NCBI RefSeq assembly: GCF_001428405.1 | Contig: NZ_LMSL01000023.1 | Location: 40,004 to 104,003, forward strand | Reading direction: 5' to 3' | Origin: Frateuria sp. Soil773 | GTDB lineage: Bacteria > Pseudomonadota > Gammaproteobacteria > Xanthomonadales > Rhodanobacteraceae | DNA: 64,000 nt | Shown here: in pieces, positions 1 to 8,692 of the stretch | Numbering within the stretch: the stretch's first letter is position 1 | Layout: each line of letters begins with the position of its first letter | Notes under the pieces: model-generated | What the model was told of the DNA's origin: nothing | Database searches by the model: none | What the model saw: only the letters and a program-made list of their open reading frames with translations | Program-made: the position numbers and the translations under genes

Positions 1-96
1 CGCGCCGTCGCCTTCCAGGGCGTACAGGCGGGTCGCGGCGCTGAACATGACTGACAGTTCGCCTGCGACGCTGAAATCCGATTCAGCCACCACCAT
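1..96 (-). CDS. 5' end of a probable VgrG/TssI-type T6SS spike protein (partial)
   Basis: Only the first 32 codons are in the window; the gene runs off the left edge. An AAGGAG ribosome binding site lies 4 bases before the ATG at 94-96; the ATG four bases further upstream hits a stop after five codons, which decides the start. The peptide contains RLYALEGDG, resembling the opening strand of VgrG-family spike proteins. The gene is divergent from tssA. The VgrG call is an inference from a very short stretch plus context; another T6SS-linked protein is possible. Confidence 0.4.
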   Translation of the reverse strand, partial: MVVAESDFSVAGELSVMFSAATRLYALEGDGA

Positions 97-350
97 CCAT
101 CTCCTTGGCCGCACGATCCCGCCCGATGTCGCCGGGCGGCTTTCCATGGCAAGTCGCAAGAATACCCGCAAAGCCTGCCCGCGACGTGAACAGGTAGCGT
201 GAAGTGTGGCGCACAACTCCCTTATGATCGGTGCGATGGATTCGCCGCGCACGCCACCTGCCCGCAGGCGGAGTCACGCGGTTTCTTCGCGCCGCGGACC
301 GCGCAACGACATACCCTCGCCCACGGATCATTCCAGCCAGGATCGCTGAC

Positions 351-1418
351 ATGCTCGACCTCCCTTCCCTGCTCGCACCGATCGCCGACGGCCAGCCCTG
401 CGGCGAGGATCTCTCCTACTCGGCGGAATTCGACGCCATCCAGGAGTTCCGACGCGCCGACGATCCTTCGCTCGACCAGGGCGAATGGGTGACCGAACTG
501 AAGAGCGCCGACTGGCCGGCCGTCGCCAGCCACTGCTCGGCATTGTTGCAGGCGCGCAGCAAGGACCTGCGCCTTGCCGCCTGGCTGACCGAGGCGCACA
601 CGCGCCTGCACGGGTTCGCCGGGCTCGATGCCGGCCTGCGGCTCACCGCCGGCCTGTGCGACCGCTATTGGGAGACCCTGCATCCGGAACTGGACGGCGA
701 AGAGAACGAACTGCGTACCGGCACGATCGCCTGGCTGCTGAACCAGTCGATCCAGTGGGTGCGTTCGGTGCCGCTCACCGACGGTGCCCAGGGGCGCTAC
801 GCGCAGGTCGATTTCGAGGCCGCGCGCTCGCGCCATGCCCACGAGGGCGGCGAATCGCACCTGCCCGCACCGGCCCAGCTCGAAGCCGCGCGCGCGGCCA
901 CCGCCTTCGCGTTCTACCAGCGCCTGGCAGCCGAGGCCCCGGCCTGCCTGCAAGCCCTGCAGGCTCTGCAGGACGTGGTGGATGCGCGGCTCGGCCAGCA
1001 AGGGCCGAGCTTCGCCGCCACCCGCGACGCCTTCGAATCGGCGGTGCACACGGCGCTGCGCTTCGCGCGCGACGCCGGCGTGCACGCCGACGGCAGCGAG
1101 CAGCTCGCGGCCGCATCGCCGGCCGGCGATGCTTCGCCGCCGCCGGCCGATCGGCCGGCCGACGCCTCTTCGTCCCGGGCCATCGCGCACGGCGAGATCG
1201 GCTCGCGCAAGGAAGCGCTGGCGCAACTGCGCAAGGTCGCCGAGTTCTTCCGGCGCACCGAACCGCATAGCCCGGTGGCCTACCTCGCCGACAAGGCCGC
1301 GCGCTGGGGCTCGATGCCCTTGCACGTATGGCTGAAAAGCGTGGTCAAGGACAGCGGATCGCTGGCCCACCTGGAAGAACTGCTGGACGTGGGTCCGGAC
1401 GAATCCCGCGACGCGTGA
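351..1418 (+). CDS. tssA: TssA-like type VI secretion protein (ImpA N-terminal family)
   Basis: 355 aa. TssA proteins sit at the T6SS baseplate or sheath end and help start or cap sheath polymerisation in the cytoplasm. The N-terminus carries the ImpA-family signature: an LLAPI segment, then GQPCGEDLSYS and FDAIQEFRR. The middle is helical, and the C-terminus (about 280-345) has GSRKEALAQLRKVAEFFRRT followed by a PVAYLADKAARW helix, typical of the family. The ATG at 351 begins exactly at the conserved N-terminal helix; an open frame continues upstream but is not TssA-like. First gene of the plus-strand T6SS set, divergent from the probable vgrG. Confidence 0.85.
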   Translation: MLDLPSLLAPIADGQPCGEDLSYSAEFDAIQEFRRADDPSLDQGEWVTELKSADWPAVASHCSALLQARSKDLRLAAWLTEAHTRLHGFAGLDAGLRLTAGLCDRYWETLHPELDGEENELRTGTIAWLLNQSIQWVRSVPLTDGAQGRYAQVDFEAARSRHAHEGGESHLPAPAQLEAARAATAFAFYQRLAAEAPACLQALQALQDVVDARLGQQGPSFAATRDAFESAVHTALRFARDAGVHADGSEQLAAASPAGDASPPPADRPADASSSRAIAHGEIGSRKEALAQLRKVAEFFRRTEPHSPVAYLADKAARWGSMPLHVWLKSVVKDSGSLAHLEELLDVGPDESRDA

Positions 1419-1423
1419 CCAAG

Positions 1424-1442
1424 GCGCCGGCCCTGCCGGCGC
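1424..1442. terminator. GC-rich hairpin between convergent genes
   Basis: GCGCCGGC, a CCT loop and GCCGGCGC form a perfect 8-bp stem just after tssA and before the end of the convergent gene. There is no T-tract, so intrinsic termination is uncertain. Confidence 0.35.
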
Positions 1443-1473
1443 GTCGACATCGGCGGATGCGGCCCGGCCCGGG

Positions 1474-2223
1474 CTAGTTGGCCTGCCTCGGCGCCGGGCA
1501 CGAGGGCGTTTCGCCGAGGTGCCCGGCGCAGATCCGCTGGCGGCAGGTGACGCCGGCGACGGTATTCGCGGCCGGGCACACTTTCAGGCGGCGCTCGATA
1601 CGCTCGGCCTCGGAGACCTGCACCGCCGCCGCGGCCCTGCCGCTCCCCGGCGGCGCCTTCGGCCGGCTGTCCAGGTGCCGCATCAGCGCAGTCAGCAGGT
1701 CCACGTCGTCGTCGCGCCTGGTCGACTTGCCGGCCGGGCGCCGCTCCGCCGCTGTCGTCGCCGCCGGACGGGCCGGCGGCGCGAAGACCTTGTCCAGTTC
1801 GATCGCCGCCTGGCGCTGCGCGGACGTGGCGGCGGCCGGCGCGGGAACCGCCGCCTGGCTTGCACGGGCCGGCGCGTCGCTGACGATCATCGCGGTCGCC
1901 TGGCCTGTCGTCGCGTCGATGGTGGCGCCGGTTCCGCCGGCGCGCCCCTCGCTGCCTGCGGCGGCCTTCGCAGGCGCGTCCGCCGCGGTCGCGGCCACCG
2001 GGCTGCGCGGCGATTCGTCCGAGGACAGCCACAACAGCAGGGCGACCACGCACACCCCGGCCACGCCGAACGCGATCCAGCCGAACCGCCGCGCTTTCGC
2101 CGGTCTCCCGGGCTTGGCCGTGGTGCCGGCGATGTCGGCTAGAATCCGGTTCCGCTGCGCGGCCGGTTCGGTATCGCCGACGAATAGGCTGGGCCGTTTC
2201 GGCCGTTGATCCTGCGGGTCCAA
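1474..2223 (-). CDS. Unrecognised single-pass membrane protein inside the T6SS locus
   Basis: 249 aa, family not recognised. The start is a TTG at 2221-2223, supported by AGGGAG six bases upstream. The N-terminus is polar (about 45 aa), followed by one transmembrane segment (about 47-66, WIAFGVAGVCVVALLLWL), a long Ala/Pro-rich linker, and a C-terminal module (about 200-245) with four cysteines (KVCP, VTCRQRICAG, SCPAP) that could form two disulfides in the periplasm. It is convergent with tssA and divergent from the M15 peptidase gene. Position suggests a T6SS accessory or envelope role, but this is only context. Confidence 0.6.
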   Translation of the reverse strand: MDPQDQRPKRPSLFVGDTEPAAQRNRILADIAGTTAKPGRPAKARRFGWIAFGVAGVCVVALLLWLSSDESPRSPVAATAADAPAKAAAGSEGRAGGTGATIDATTGQATAMIVSDAPARASQAAVPAPAAATSAQRQAAIELDKVFAPPARPAATTAAERRPAGKSTRRDDDVDLLTALMRHLDSRPKAPPGSGRAAAAVQVSEAERIERRLKVCPAANTVAGVTCRQRICAGHLGETPSCPAPRQAN

Positions 2224-2344
2224 GCGTAACTCCCTTTCGGCTTTGGCCTCGGGCGAAGCACGGGACCCTGCGTGGTCCCGCCGCGATTGTAATCATCGGA
2301 CCGGCTCGGTCCAACCAGTCTTAAGGATGGGGCTGCAACACGAA

Positions 2345-3202
2345 ATGGCTTTCGCACTGATCCCGCTGTTCGTCGCCGCGCTCGCACTCGCCTGGCTGTG
2401 CTGCTTCCCGGATGCCCGCGAGCGCCTGGGCGCCCGGCTCGGGCGCATCGGGCAAGGCTTCGCCTCGCTGCTGCACCGACTCGGCCGACGCACGCATCGT
2501 ACATGGCGCAACTCTTCCGATTCCGTGCGCCAGGGCAGCACATCGCTCGGTCGCGACATCCGCCGCCACCGCGCGGCCCTTGTCGCCATCGTGGTCCTGC
2601 TGCTGGTGCCCCCGCTGCTGGTGATCGGCCTGCGCCGGCACGTGATGCTCGACGGCTTCGACGTCACCCTGCGCGACGGCGGCAGCAATGCCGAGCTGGT
2701 CGCCAGCCTGCTGCGCGGCGAGCAACTGGTTCCGCCGCCGCCGCTGCCCCCGGAGATCTTCACCACCCGTGAGGTCGAGATGATCCGTCCCGACCTGGGC
2801 GGCGCGAGTCGCGCCTGGGACAGGCTCGACGACGATTTCCGCCAGCGCCTGCTGGCGGTGTTCAAGGTGATGAAGGAGCGCTACGGCTACGACATGGCGC
2901 TGCTGGAGGGCTACCGCAGCCCCGAGCGGCAGGCCATGCTTTCCACCCAGGCCAAGACCGTCACAAACGCCGGCGCCTATCAGAGCTACCATCAGTACGG
3001 TTTGGCCGCTGACAGCGCGTTCTATCGGGATGGTAAGGTTGTCATCTCGGAAAAGGATCCGTGGGCGATGCGCGGCTACCGGCTGTACGGCGAGGTGGCG
3101 CAGGCCGCGGGACTGGTATGGGGCGGACGCTGGAAACTGATGGACTTCGGCCACGTCGAGCTGCACAAGGCCGGGGCCGGGCCCAGCGCACGCCGGCATT
3201 GA
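2345..3202 (+). CDS. Membrane-anchored M15-family peptidoglycan peptidase, T6SS-associated
   Basis: About 285 aa. Two hydrophobic segments (residues 3-20 and about 78-96) precede a periplasmic peptidase domain. The zinc and catalytic signature is visible as SYHQYGLAADSAF (SxHxxGxAxD) and, near the C-terminus, DFGHVEL supplying the second His ligand. This is the M15 VanY / L-Ala-D-Glu endopeptidase fold. The membrane-anchored T6SS peptidase TagX of Acinetobacter acts on peptidoglycan so the apparatus can cross it, and a similar role is inferred here from the fold and from PAAR and tssM downstream. An ATG at 2327 is an alternative start; neither has a strong ribosome binding site. Confidence 0.75.
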   Translation: MAFALIPLFVAALALAWLCCFPDARERLGARLGRIGQGFASLLHRLGRRTHRTWRNSSDSVRQGSTSLGRDIRRHRAALVAIVVLLLVPPLLVIGLRRHVMLDGFDVTLRDGGSNAELVASLLRGEQLVPPPPLPPEIFTTREVEMIRPDLGGASRAWDRLDDDFRQRLLAVFKVMKERYGYDMALLEGYRSPERQAMLSTQAKTVTNAGAYQSYHQYGLAADSAFYRDGKVVISEKDPWAMRGYRLYGEVAQAAGLVWGGRWKLMDFGHVELHKAGAGPSARRH

Positions 3203-3236
3203 ACCCGGTCAGGGATTTTCGGTAGGGACACTGAGT

Positions 3237-3497
3237 ATGACGAAACCTTTCATCGTGATCGGCGACAGGACCAGCCACGGCGGCGTGGTCACCGGCTCGT
3301 CCACCACCAGCGACGTCGCCGGCAAGAAACTCGCCCGGGTGGGCGACAAGGTCAGTTGCCCCAAGTGCGGCGCCAACGCGATCGCCACCGGCGACACCAC
3401 CGTCATCATCGACGGCCAGCCCGTTGCACGCCACGGCGACACCACGGCATGCGGCGCCACCCTCATCGCAAGCCAGAGCACCACTGGCGCGGGCTGA
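3237..3497 (+). CDS. PAAR-domain spike tip protein
   Basis: 86 aa, a stand-alone PAAR protein. PAAR proteins cap the VgrG trimer and sharpen the T6SS spike, often carrying effectors. The sequence shows the repeating Gly/His/Asp pattern: IVIGDRTSHGG, LARVGDKVSCPKCG, IATGDTTVIIDGQPVARHGD and ACGATLIAS, with His and Cys residues able to bind the tip metal. There is no C-terminal toxin extension, so any effector would be bound rather than fused. It sits 34 bases after the M15 peptidase gene. Confidence 0.85.
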   Translation: MTKPFIVIGDRTSHGGVVTGSSTTSDVAGKKLARVGDKVSCPKCGANAIATGDTTVIIDGQPVARHGDTTACGATLIASQSTTGAG

Positions 3498-3540
3498 AGG
3501 ATCGGCCGGCGCCGCAGGCGCCGGTGGTGAGGAACCGTAC

Positions 3541-4923
3541 ATGGCGAAACGCCCGAAACTGCGCACGCTGCTGTGGATCGCCCTGGTCTTCGGACTGGTG
3601 TGGGCCGGCATGATCGTCTACTGGCGCAGTACCTATCGCATCCCCAACGCCGCCGACGTGGCGGTCTGGTTCGTCGGCCTGCCGCTGGCGCTGGTCGTCG
3701 GCTTCGTCGGCCTGCGCAGCGGCATCGACTGGCTCAAGCGCCCCCGCCCGTCGCCGTCCGCCGCCGGCGATGCGGTCCCCGCCACGGCCGAGGCCGCCGA
3801 TCCGACGCTGTCCTTCACCCTGTCCCTGCTCGACAGCCGCCTGCGCCTGCCGGCGGGCGAAACGCCCGAGGAGGTCGCCGACGCCGCCCTGGCGAACCGG
3901 CGCCCGGGGCTGCATCCCTCGCTGCGCGACGCGCGCGGCCTGCCGGTGTACGCCGCATCGGTGGACGCGGTGGCGCCGGACGCCTTCGAGGACACCTCGA
4001 CGGAACCGTTCGACGGCTGGCAGGACGAGCACAAACGGTCCCTCCTGCTCGCCGCCGAGATCGCCGCCGAACTGCTCGAACGACATGCGGCCCCCGCCGA
4101 CGACGAGACGCCGGAGCCGACCGCGCCGATCGCCATCCAGTTGCTGCTGCCGGAGCGCTGGAGCGAGGCCGTGCGCACCGCGGCGGTGGCCTGGTTCGGC
4201 CACCGGCTGGTGAGCGAAGGCTGGCGCGCGCCGGCGATCTCGCTGCATGCCGTCGCGGTGGCGGACGGCGTGCAGGCCCTGGCGCGCATCGACGAGCTGA
4301 ACCTGCTGCTGAACCGCAACGGGGCCGACTCCCGCCACCTGCTGCTGGCCTGCGACTCGCAGGTGGGCGAAACCGCCGTGGCGGCGCTCGCCTCGGCACG
4401 GCGGCTGATGGGCAACGAGCAGCCGGAAGGGCTGATTCCCGGCGAAGGCGCCTGTGGCCTGCTGCTGGCGCGCGGGCCGGCGTCCCCGGCCCTGCCGGCG
4501 GCACGCCTGCACCGGCTGCTCGCCGGCCTGCGCGAGCACTCCGCCGACGCCGCCGGGCGCCCACGCATCGACACGGTGGTCCACCTGCTCGAGCAGGCGC
4601 AGCAGCAGGCCGGGCCGGACGCGACGCCCGCCTGCGTGGTCAGCGATGCCGACCACCGCGCCAGCCGCGTCACCGAGATCACCGAGGCGATCGCCGCCGC
4701 GCATCCCGACCTCGACCCGACCGGCCAGGGGCTGCACCTGGGCATGGCCGGGGGCGACAGCGGCGCCGTGGCGATCCTCGCCGCGCTGGCGGTGGCCGCC
4801 CAGCGCAGCCTCGCCGGGCAGCAACCGAGTCTTGTCGTGTCCGTGCGCGAGCCGCATGCGCGGGCCGTCGTGCTGGTCGGCCCGCCACACGACGACGACG
4901 CAGTTCAAGGCAAGGCGGCCTGA
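3541..4923 (+). CDS. Membrane-anchored, degenerate beta-ketoacyl-synthase-like T6SS-associated protein
   Basis: 460 aa, starting at ATG 3541 behind GTGAGGA. Residues 8-28 and 38-57 form two membrane segments; the rest appears cytosolic. The soluble part resembles the thiolase fold of ketosynthases: a HAVAVADGVQALARI helix, HLLLACDSQVGE, then GLIPGEGACGLLLA, which matches the conserved GEGA loop; the C-terminus has LHLGMAGGDSGAVAILAAL followed by an LVVSV...AVVLVGPP strand pair like the ketosynthase C-terminal half. A catalytic Cys and the His-His pair are not evident, so a binding or structural role is more likely than condensation. It lies between the PAAR gene and tssM. The fold call is an inference from motifs. 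Confidence 0.55.
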   Translation: MAKRPKLRTLLWIALVFGLVWAGMIVYWRSTYRIPNAADVAVWFVGLPLALVVGFVGLRSGIDWLKRPRPSPSAAGDAVPATAEAADPTLSFTLSLLDSRLRLPAGETPEEVADAALANRRPGLHPSLRDARGLPVYAASVDAVAPDAFEDTSTEPFDGWQDEHKRSLLLAAEIAAELLERHAAPADDETPEPTAPIAIQLLLPERWSEAVRTAAVAWFGHRLVSEGWRAPAISLHAVAVADGVQALARIDELNLLLNRNGADSRHLLLACDSQVGETAVAALASARRLMGNEQPEGLIPGEGACGLLLARGPASPALPAARLHRLLAGLREHSADAAGRPRIDTVVHLLEQAQQQAGPDATPACVVSDADHRASRVTEITEAIAAAHPDLDPTGQGLHLGMAGGDSGAVAILAALAVAAQRSLAGQQPSLVVSVREPHARAVVLVGPPHDDDAVQGKAA

Positions 4924-4957
4924 CCGCCGCACCGTTCCGACAGGGAAATCGCTCCAG

Positions 4958-7900
4958 ATGAATCGTCTCCGCTATTTTCTCACCGACTCGCGCACGCTGG
5001 CCTCGATCGGCGTGGCGGTCATCGCCGCCATGTTCTTCCTCGGCAGCAATACGCTGAAGATGCTCGCGTTCTGGGCGGCGATCGCGCTGGCGGTGGTCCT
5101 GCTGGTGCTGCTGGCCCTGTGGATCGCCCGCCGCATCCGCCACCGCCGCGCCGCGCAGCAGCTCGGCGAGATCGTCACGCACAGCGCGCCGGGCAACGCC
5201 AAGGGCAGGCCCAGCGCCGAGACCGACGCGCTGCGCGAGCGCATGCACGAGGCGATCAAGGCGATCAAGACCTCGCGCCTGGGCCAGACCAAGGGCACCG
5301 CGGCGCTGTACGAGCTGCCGTGGTACATGGTGATCGGCAACCCGGCCGCGGGCAAAAGCACGGCGGTGATCAACTCCGGCCTGCGCTTCCCGTTCGCCGA
5401 CAAGCAGGCCAGCGTGATCCAGGGCATCGGCGGCACGCGCAACTGCGACTGGTACTTCACCACCGAGGGCATCCTGCTGGACACGGCCGGCCGTTACTCG
5501 GTGCACGAGGAGGACCGCAGCGAATGGCTGACCTTCCTCGAACTGCTGCGCAAGAACCGCCCGCGCGCGCCGATCAACGGCATCATCATCGCCGCCAGCA
5601 TCGCCGAGCTGACCGGCAACCGGCCGGAATTCGCGATCAACCTGGCCAAGAACCTGCGCCAGCGCGTGCAGGAGCTGACCGAGTGGCTGGAGGTGATCGC
5701 GCCGGTCTACGTGGTGTTCACCAAGGCCGACCTGATCTCCGGCTTCAGCGACTTCTTCCGCACGCTCGACCCGGCCGAACGCGAGAAGGTGTGGGGCGCC
5801 ACGCTGCCGTTCCAGCCGGAGACGAACCGCGACGCGGTGGACCTGTTCGAGCGCTACTTCGACGAGCTGTCCGAAGGCCTCAAGGAAATGGGCCTGGCGC
5901 AGATGTCGCTCAACCGCGGCAACGCGCAGGCCCCCGGCCTGCTGACCCTGCCGCTGGAATTCACCGGCATCAAGGCCACCCTGCGCACCTTCATCACCAC
6001 CCTGTTCGAGGACAACCCCTACCAGTTCAAGCCGGTGTTCCGCGGCTTCTACTTCACCAGCGCGATCCAGGAAACCGCCTCGGTGCACCACGCCTCCGAG
6101 CGGATCGCCAAGCGCTTCGGCCTGGGCCGCAGCACCGAGAAGCCCGAGGCCGGCATCGCCTCCAAGGATGGCTACTTCCTGCTCGACCTGTTCCGCAAGG
6201 TGATCTTCGCCGACCGCCAACTGGTGCAGCAGTATTCCAGCCGCAACCGCGTGCGCATGCGCTATGCGGTGCTGCTCGGCTCCGCGCTGGCGCTGGGCCT
6301 GGCCCTGGGCGGCTGGGCGTGGTCGTACACCAACAACCGCCAACTGGTCGCCAACGTGCAGGCCGACCTGGACAAGGTGGTGCAGTTGCAGAAGGACCGG
6401 GTCGACCTGCAGTCGCGCCTGCAGGCGCTCGAAGTGCTGCAGGACCGGCTCGAACAACTGGGCCGCTACAAGGTCGACCACCCGCTGATGCTCGGTCTGG
6501 GCCTCTACCAGGGCGGCGCCATCGAGGCCAAGCTGCGCGGCGAGTACTTCGCCGGCATGCGCTCGCTGATGCTGCAGCCCGCCACCCAGGGCATCGAATC
6601 CTACCTGGGCGAAGTCGTGTCGCACGCCGCGGAGCTGAAGCCGGCCCAGGCCGGCGCCGCCAGCGAGGGCGCGGCCAGGCCCGCCAGCGCGAACGACCTC
6701 TACCAGGGCCCCTCGCCCACCAACGCGCAGGACGCCTACAACGCGCTCAAGGCCTACCTGATGCTGGCCGACGCAGGCAAGGTCGAGCAGGTCCACCTGG
6801 CCGACCAGCTCACCCGGTTCTGGCGCCGCTGGCTGGACGCCAACCGCGGCGTGATGTCGCGCGAGGAGCTGAGCCGCAGCGCCGAGCGCCTGATGACCTA
6901 CTACATCGCGCAGTCCGGCGCCCCAGGCTGGCCGACCATCGAGAACAAGATCTCGCTGACCGACGACACCCGCCAGGCCCTGCGCCAGGTGATGCGCGGC
7001 CTGCCGGCGCGCGACCGCGTCTACGCCGAGATCAAGGCGCGCGCCGCCACGCGCTTCCCGCCGGTGACGGTCAACAGCCTGCTCGGCGAACAGGACGGCA
7101 AGATCCTTGTCGGCAGCTATGCGATCCCGGGCACCTTCTCGCGCGAGGCGTGGGAGGGTTACGTGAAGGACGCCATCCGCGACGCCGCCAACAAGGAGCT
7201 CAACAGCACCGACTGGGTGCTGCAGGCCACCCAGGCCGAGGACCTCACGCTGTCCGGCAGCCCCGAGCACATCCAGAAGGAACTGGAGGCGCTGTACGCG
7301 AACGAATACGTGCAGCAGTGGAAGAAATTCCTCGCCGGCGTCGCGGTGACGCCGTTCGCCGACTTCGACGATGCCGTCGCCGCCATGAACCGCCTCGGCG
7401 ACGCGCAGAACACCCCGATGCGCAAGCTGCTCGACGGCGTCTACCGGGAAACCTCCTGGGACAACCCGTCGCTGGTGAACGAGGGCCTGAAGAAAGCCCA
7501 GGGCGGCTTCATCAACTGGTTCAAGCGGGTGATCCTGCGCCGCCAGCCGCGCGGCGTGAACCTCGACGTGAACCTCAAGGCACCCGGCGGCGGCGAGATC
7601 CCGGTCGGCCCGGTCGGCAAGGAGTTCGCGGGGGTCGCCCGCCTGATGGTGGCGCGCGACAGCAATCCCCCGCTGGTGCAGAGCTACCTGGACGTGCTCT
7701 CGCGCATCCGCACCCGCCTCAATGCGATCAAGACCCAGGGCGATCCGGGCCCCGGGGCACGCCAGTTGATGCTCAAGACGCTCGACGGCAGCGGCTCGGA
7801 GCTGTCCGACGGCCTGCAACTGGTCGACGAACAGATGCTCACCGGCGTCACCGACAGCCAGCGCCAGGCCCTGCGCCCGCTGCTGCTGCGCCCGCTGGTG

Positions 7901-8692
7901 CAGACCTTCGGCGCGCTGATCGCACCCACCCAGACCGAGATCAACAAGGTGTGGGCGGCCCAGGTCTACGAACCGTTCCAGAAGGAACTGTCCGGCAAGT
8001 ACCCGTTCGACGAACACGGCCAGGTGGAAGCGGCCAATGCCGAGATCGCGCAGATCTTCGGGCCGGACGGCGCCATCGCCAAGTTCAGCAACGACGCGCT
8101 CGGGCCGCTGGTGATCCGCCGCGGCAACACCATGATCGCCAAGCAGTGGGCCGACCTGGGCATCACCCTGGCGCCGGCGATGATGGCCGACTTCGCGCAG
8201 TGGGTCGCGCCGCTGGGCCAGACCACCGACAGCAATTCGCAGTCCACCTTCAAGCTGCAGCCGGGGCCGGCGGCGAACGGCATCTCCGAGTACACCATCC
8301 AGATCGGCATGCAGTTGCTGCGCTACCGCAACACGCCGTCGCAGTGGACCACCTTCGTGTGGGACAGCAGCCAGCAGGGCCAGGTCGTGCGCATCAGCGC
8401 GGTGACCTACGACGGGCGCACCACCGAGATCGCCAGCTACAACGGCCAGCGCGCGCTCACCGAACTGATGACCTCAGGGCACCCGACCCCGGTGGAAGGC
8501 TCCAAGGACGTCTACGACCTGAGCTGGACGAACGGCCCGTACACGGTGCCGGTGAGGCTGCAGATCATCAGCAGCCCCGGCCGCAACGCGAACGGCACCC
8601 AGCGCCAGGGCCTGCGCGGCATGACCCTGCCGGCCACCATCGCCGGCAACGCCGAGCCGGCGCCCGTCGCCGCTGCCGGAGCCGCCCAGTGA
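4958..8692 (+). CDS. tssM: TssM/IcmF inner-membrane T6SS complex protein
   Basis: 1244 aa, the usual size. TssM spans the periplasm and, with TssJ and TssL, forms the T6SS membrane complex. Two N-terminal membrane helices (about 13-28 and 32-55) are followed by a GTPase-like cytoplasmic domain with a Walker A motif GNPAAGKST (about residue 128) and LLDTAGRY as Walker B. A third membrane helix lies near 430-450 (YAVLLGSALALGLALGGWAW). The long periplasmic part ends in the IcmF C-terminal domain with TYDGRTTEIASYNG. The start is chosen because the preceding open frame overlaps the upstream gene. tagF overlaps its stop codon. Confidence 0.95.
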   Translation: MNRLRYFLTDSRTLASIGVAVIAAMFFLGSNTLKMLAFWAAIALAVVLLVLLALWIARRIRHRRAAQQLGEIVTHSAPGNAKGRPSAETDALRERMHEAIKAIKTSRLGQTKGTAALYELPWYMVIGNPAAGKSTAVINSGLRFPFADKQASVIQGIGGTRNCDWYFTTEGILLDTAGRYSVHEEDRSEWLTFLELLRKNRPRAPINGIIIAASIAELTGNRPEFAINLAKNLRQRVQELTEWLEVIAPVYVVFTKADLISGFSDFFRTLDPAEREKVWGATLPFQPETNRDAVDLFERYFDELSEGLKEMGLAQMSLNRGNAQAPGLLTLPLEFTGIKATLRTFITTLFEDNPYQFKPVFRGFYFTSAIQETASVHHASERIAKRFGLGRSTEKPEAGIASKDGYFLLDLFRKVIFADRQLVQQYSSRNRVRMRYAVLLGSALALGLALGGWAWSYTNNRQLVANVQADLDKVVQLQKDRVDLQSRLQALEVLQDRLEQLGRYKVDHPLMLGLGLYQGGAIEAKLRGEYFAGMRSLMLQPATQGIESYLGEVVSHAAELKPAQAGAASEGAARPASANDLYQGPSPTNAQDAYNALKAYLMLADAGKVEQVHLADQLTRFWRRWLDANRGVMSREELSRSAERLMTYYIAQSGAPGWPTIENKISLTDDTRQALRQVMRGLPARDRVYAEIKARAATRFPPVTVNSLLGEQDGKILVGSYAIPGTFSREAWEGYVKDAIRDAANKELNSTDWVLQATQAEDLTLSGSPEHIQKELEALYANEYVQQWKKFLAGVAVTPFADFDDAVAAMNRLGDAQNTPMRKLLDGVYRETSWDNPSLVNEGLKKAQGGFINWFKRVILRRQPRGVNLDVNLKAPGGGEIPVGPVGKEFAGVARLMVARDSNPPLVQSYLDVLSRIRTRLNAIKTQGDPGPGARQLMLKTLDGSGSELSDGLQLVDEQMLTGVTDSQRQALRPLLLRPLVQTFGALIAPTQTEINKVWAAQVYEPFQKELSGKYPFDEHGQVEAANAEIAQIFGPDGAIAKFSNDALGPLVIRRGNTMIAKQWADLGITLAPAMMADFAQWVAPLGQTTDSNSQSTFKLQPGPAANGISEYTIQIGMQLLRYRNTPSQWTTFVWDSSQQGQVVRISAVTYDGRTTEIASYNGQRALTELMTSGHPTPVEGSKDVYDLSWTNGPYTVPVRLQIISSPGRNANGTQRQGLRGMTLPATIAGNAEPAPVAAAGAAQ

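Noticed and set aside
4679-8017. 1112-codon open frame antisense to tssM
   Set aside because: Antisense frame created by high GC3; no domain, and TssM is unambiguous on the other strand.
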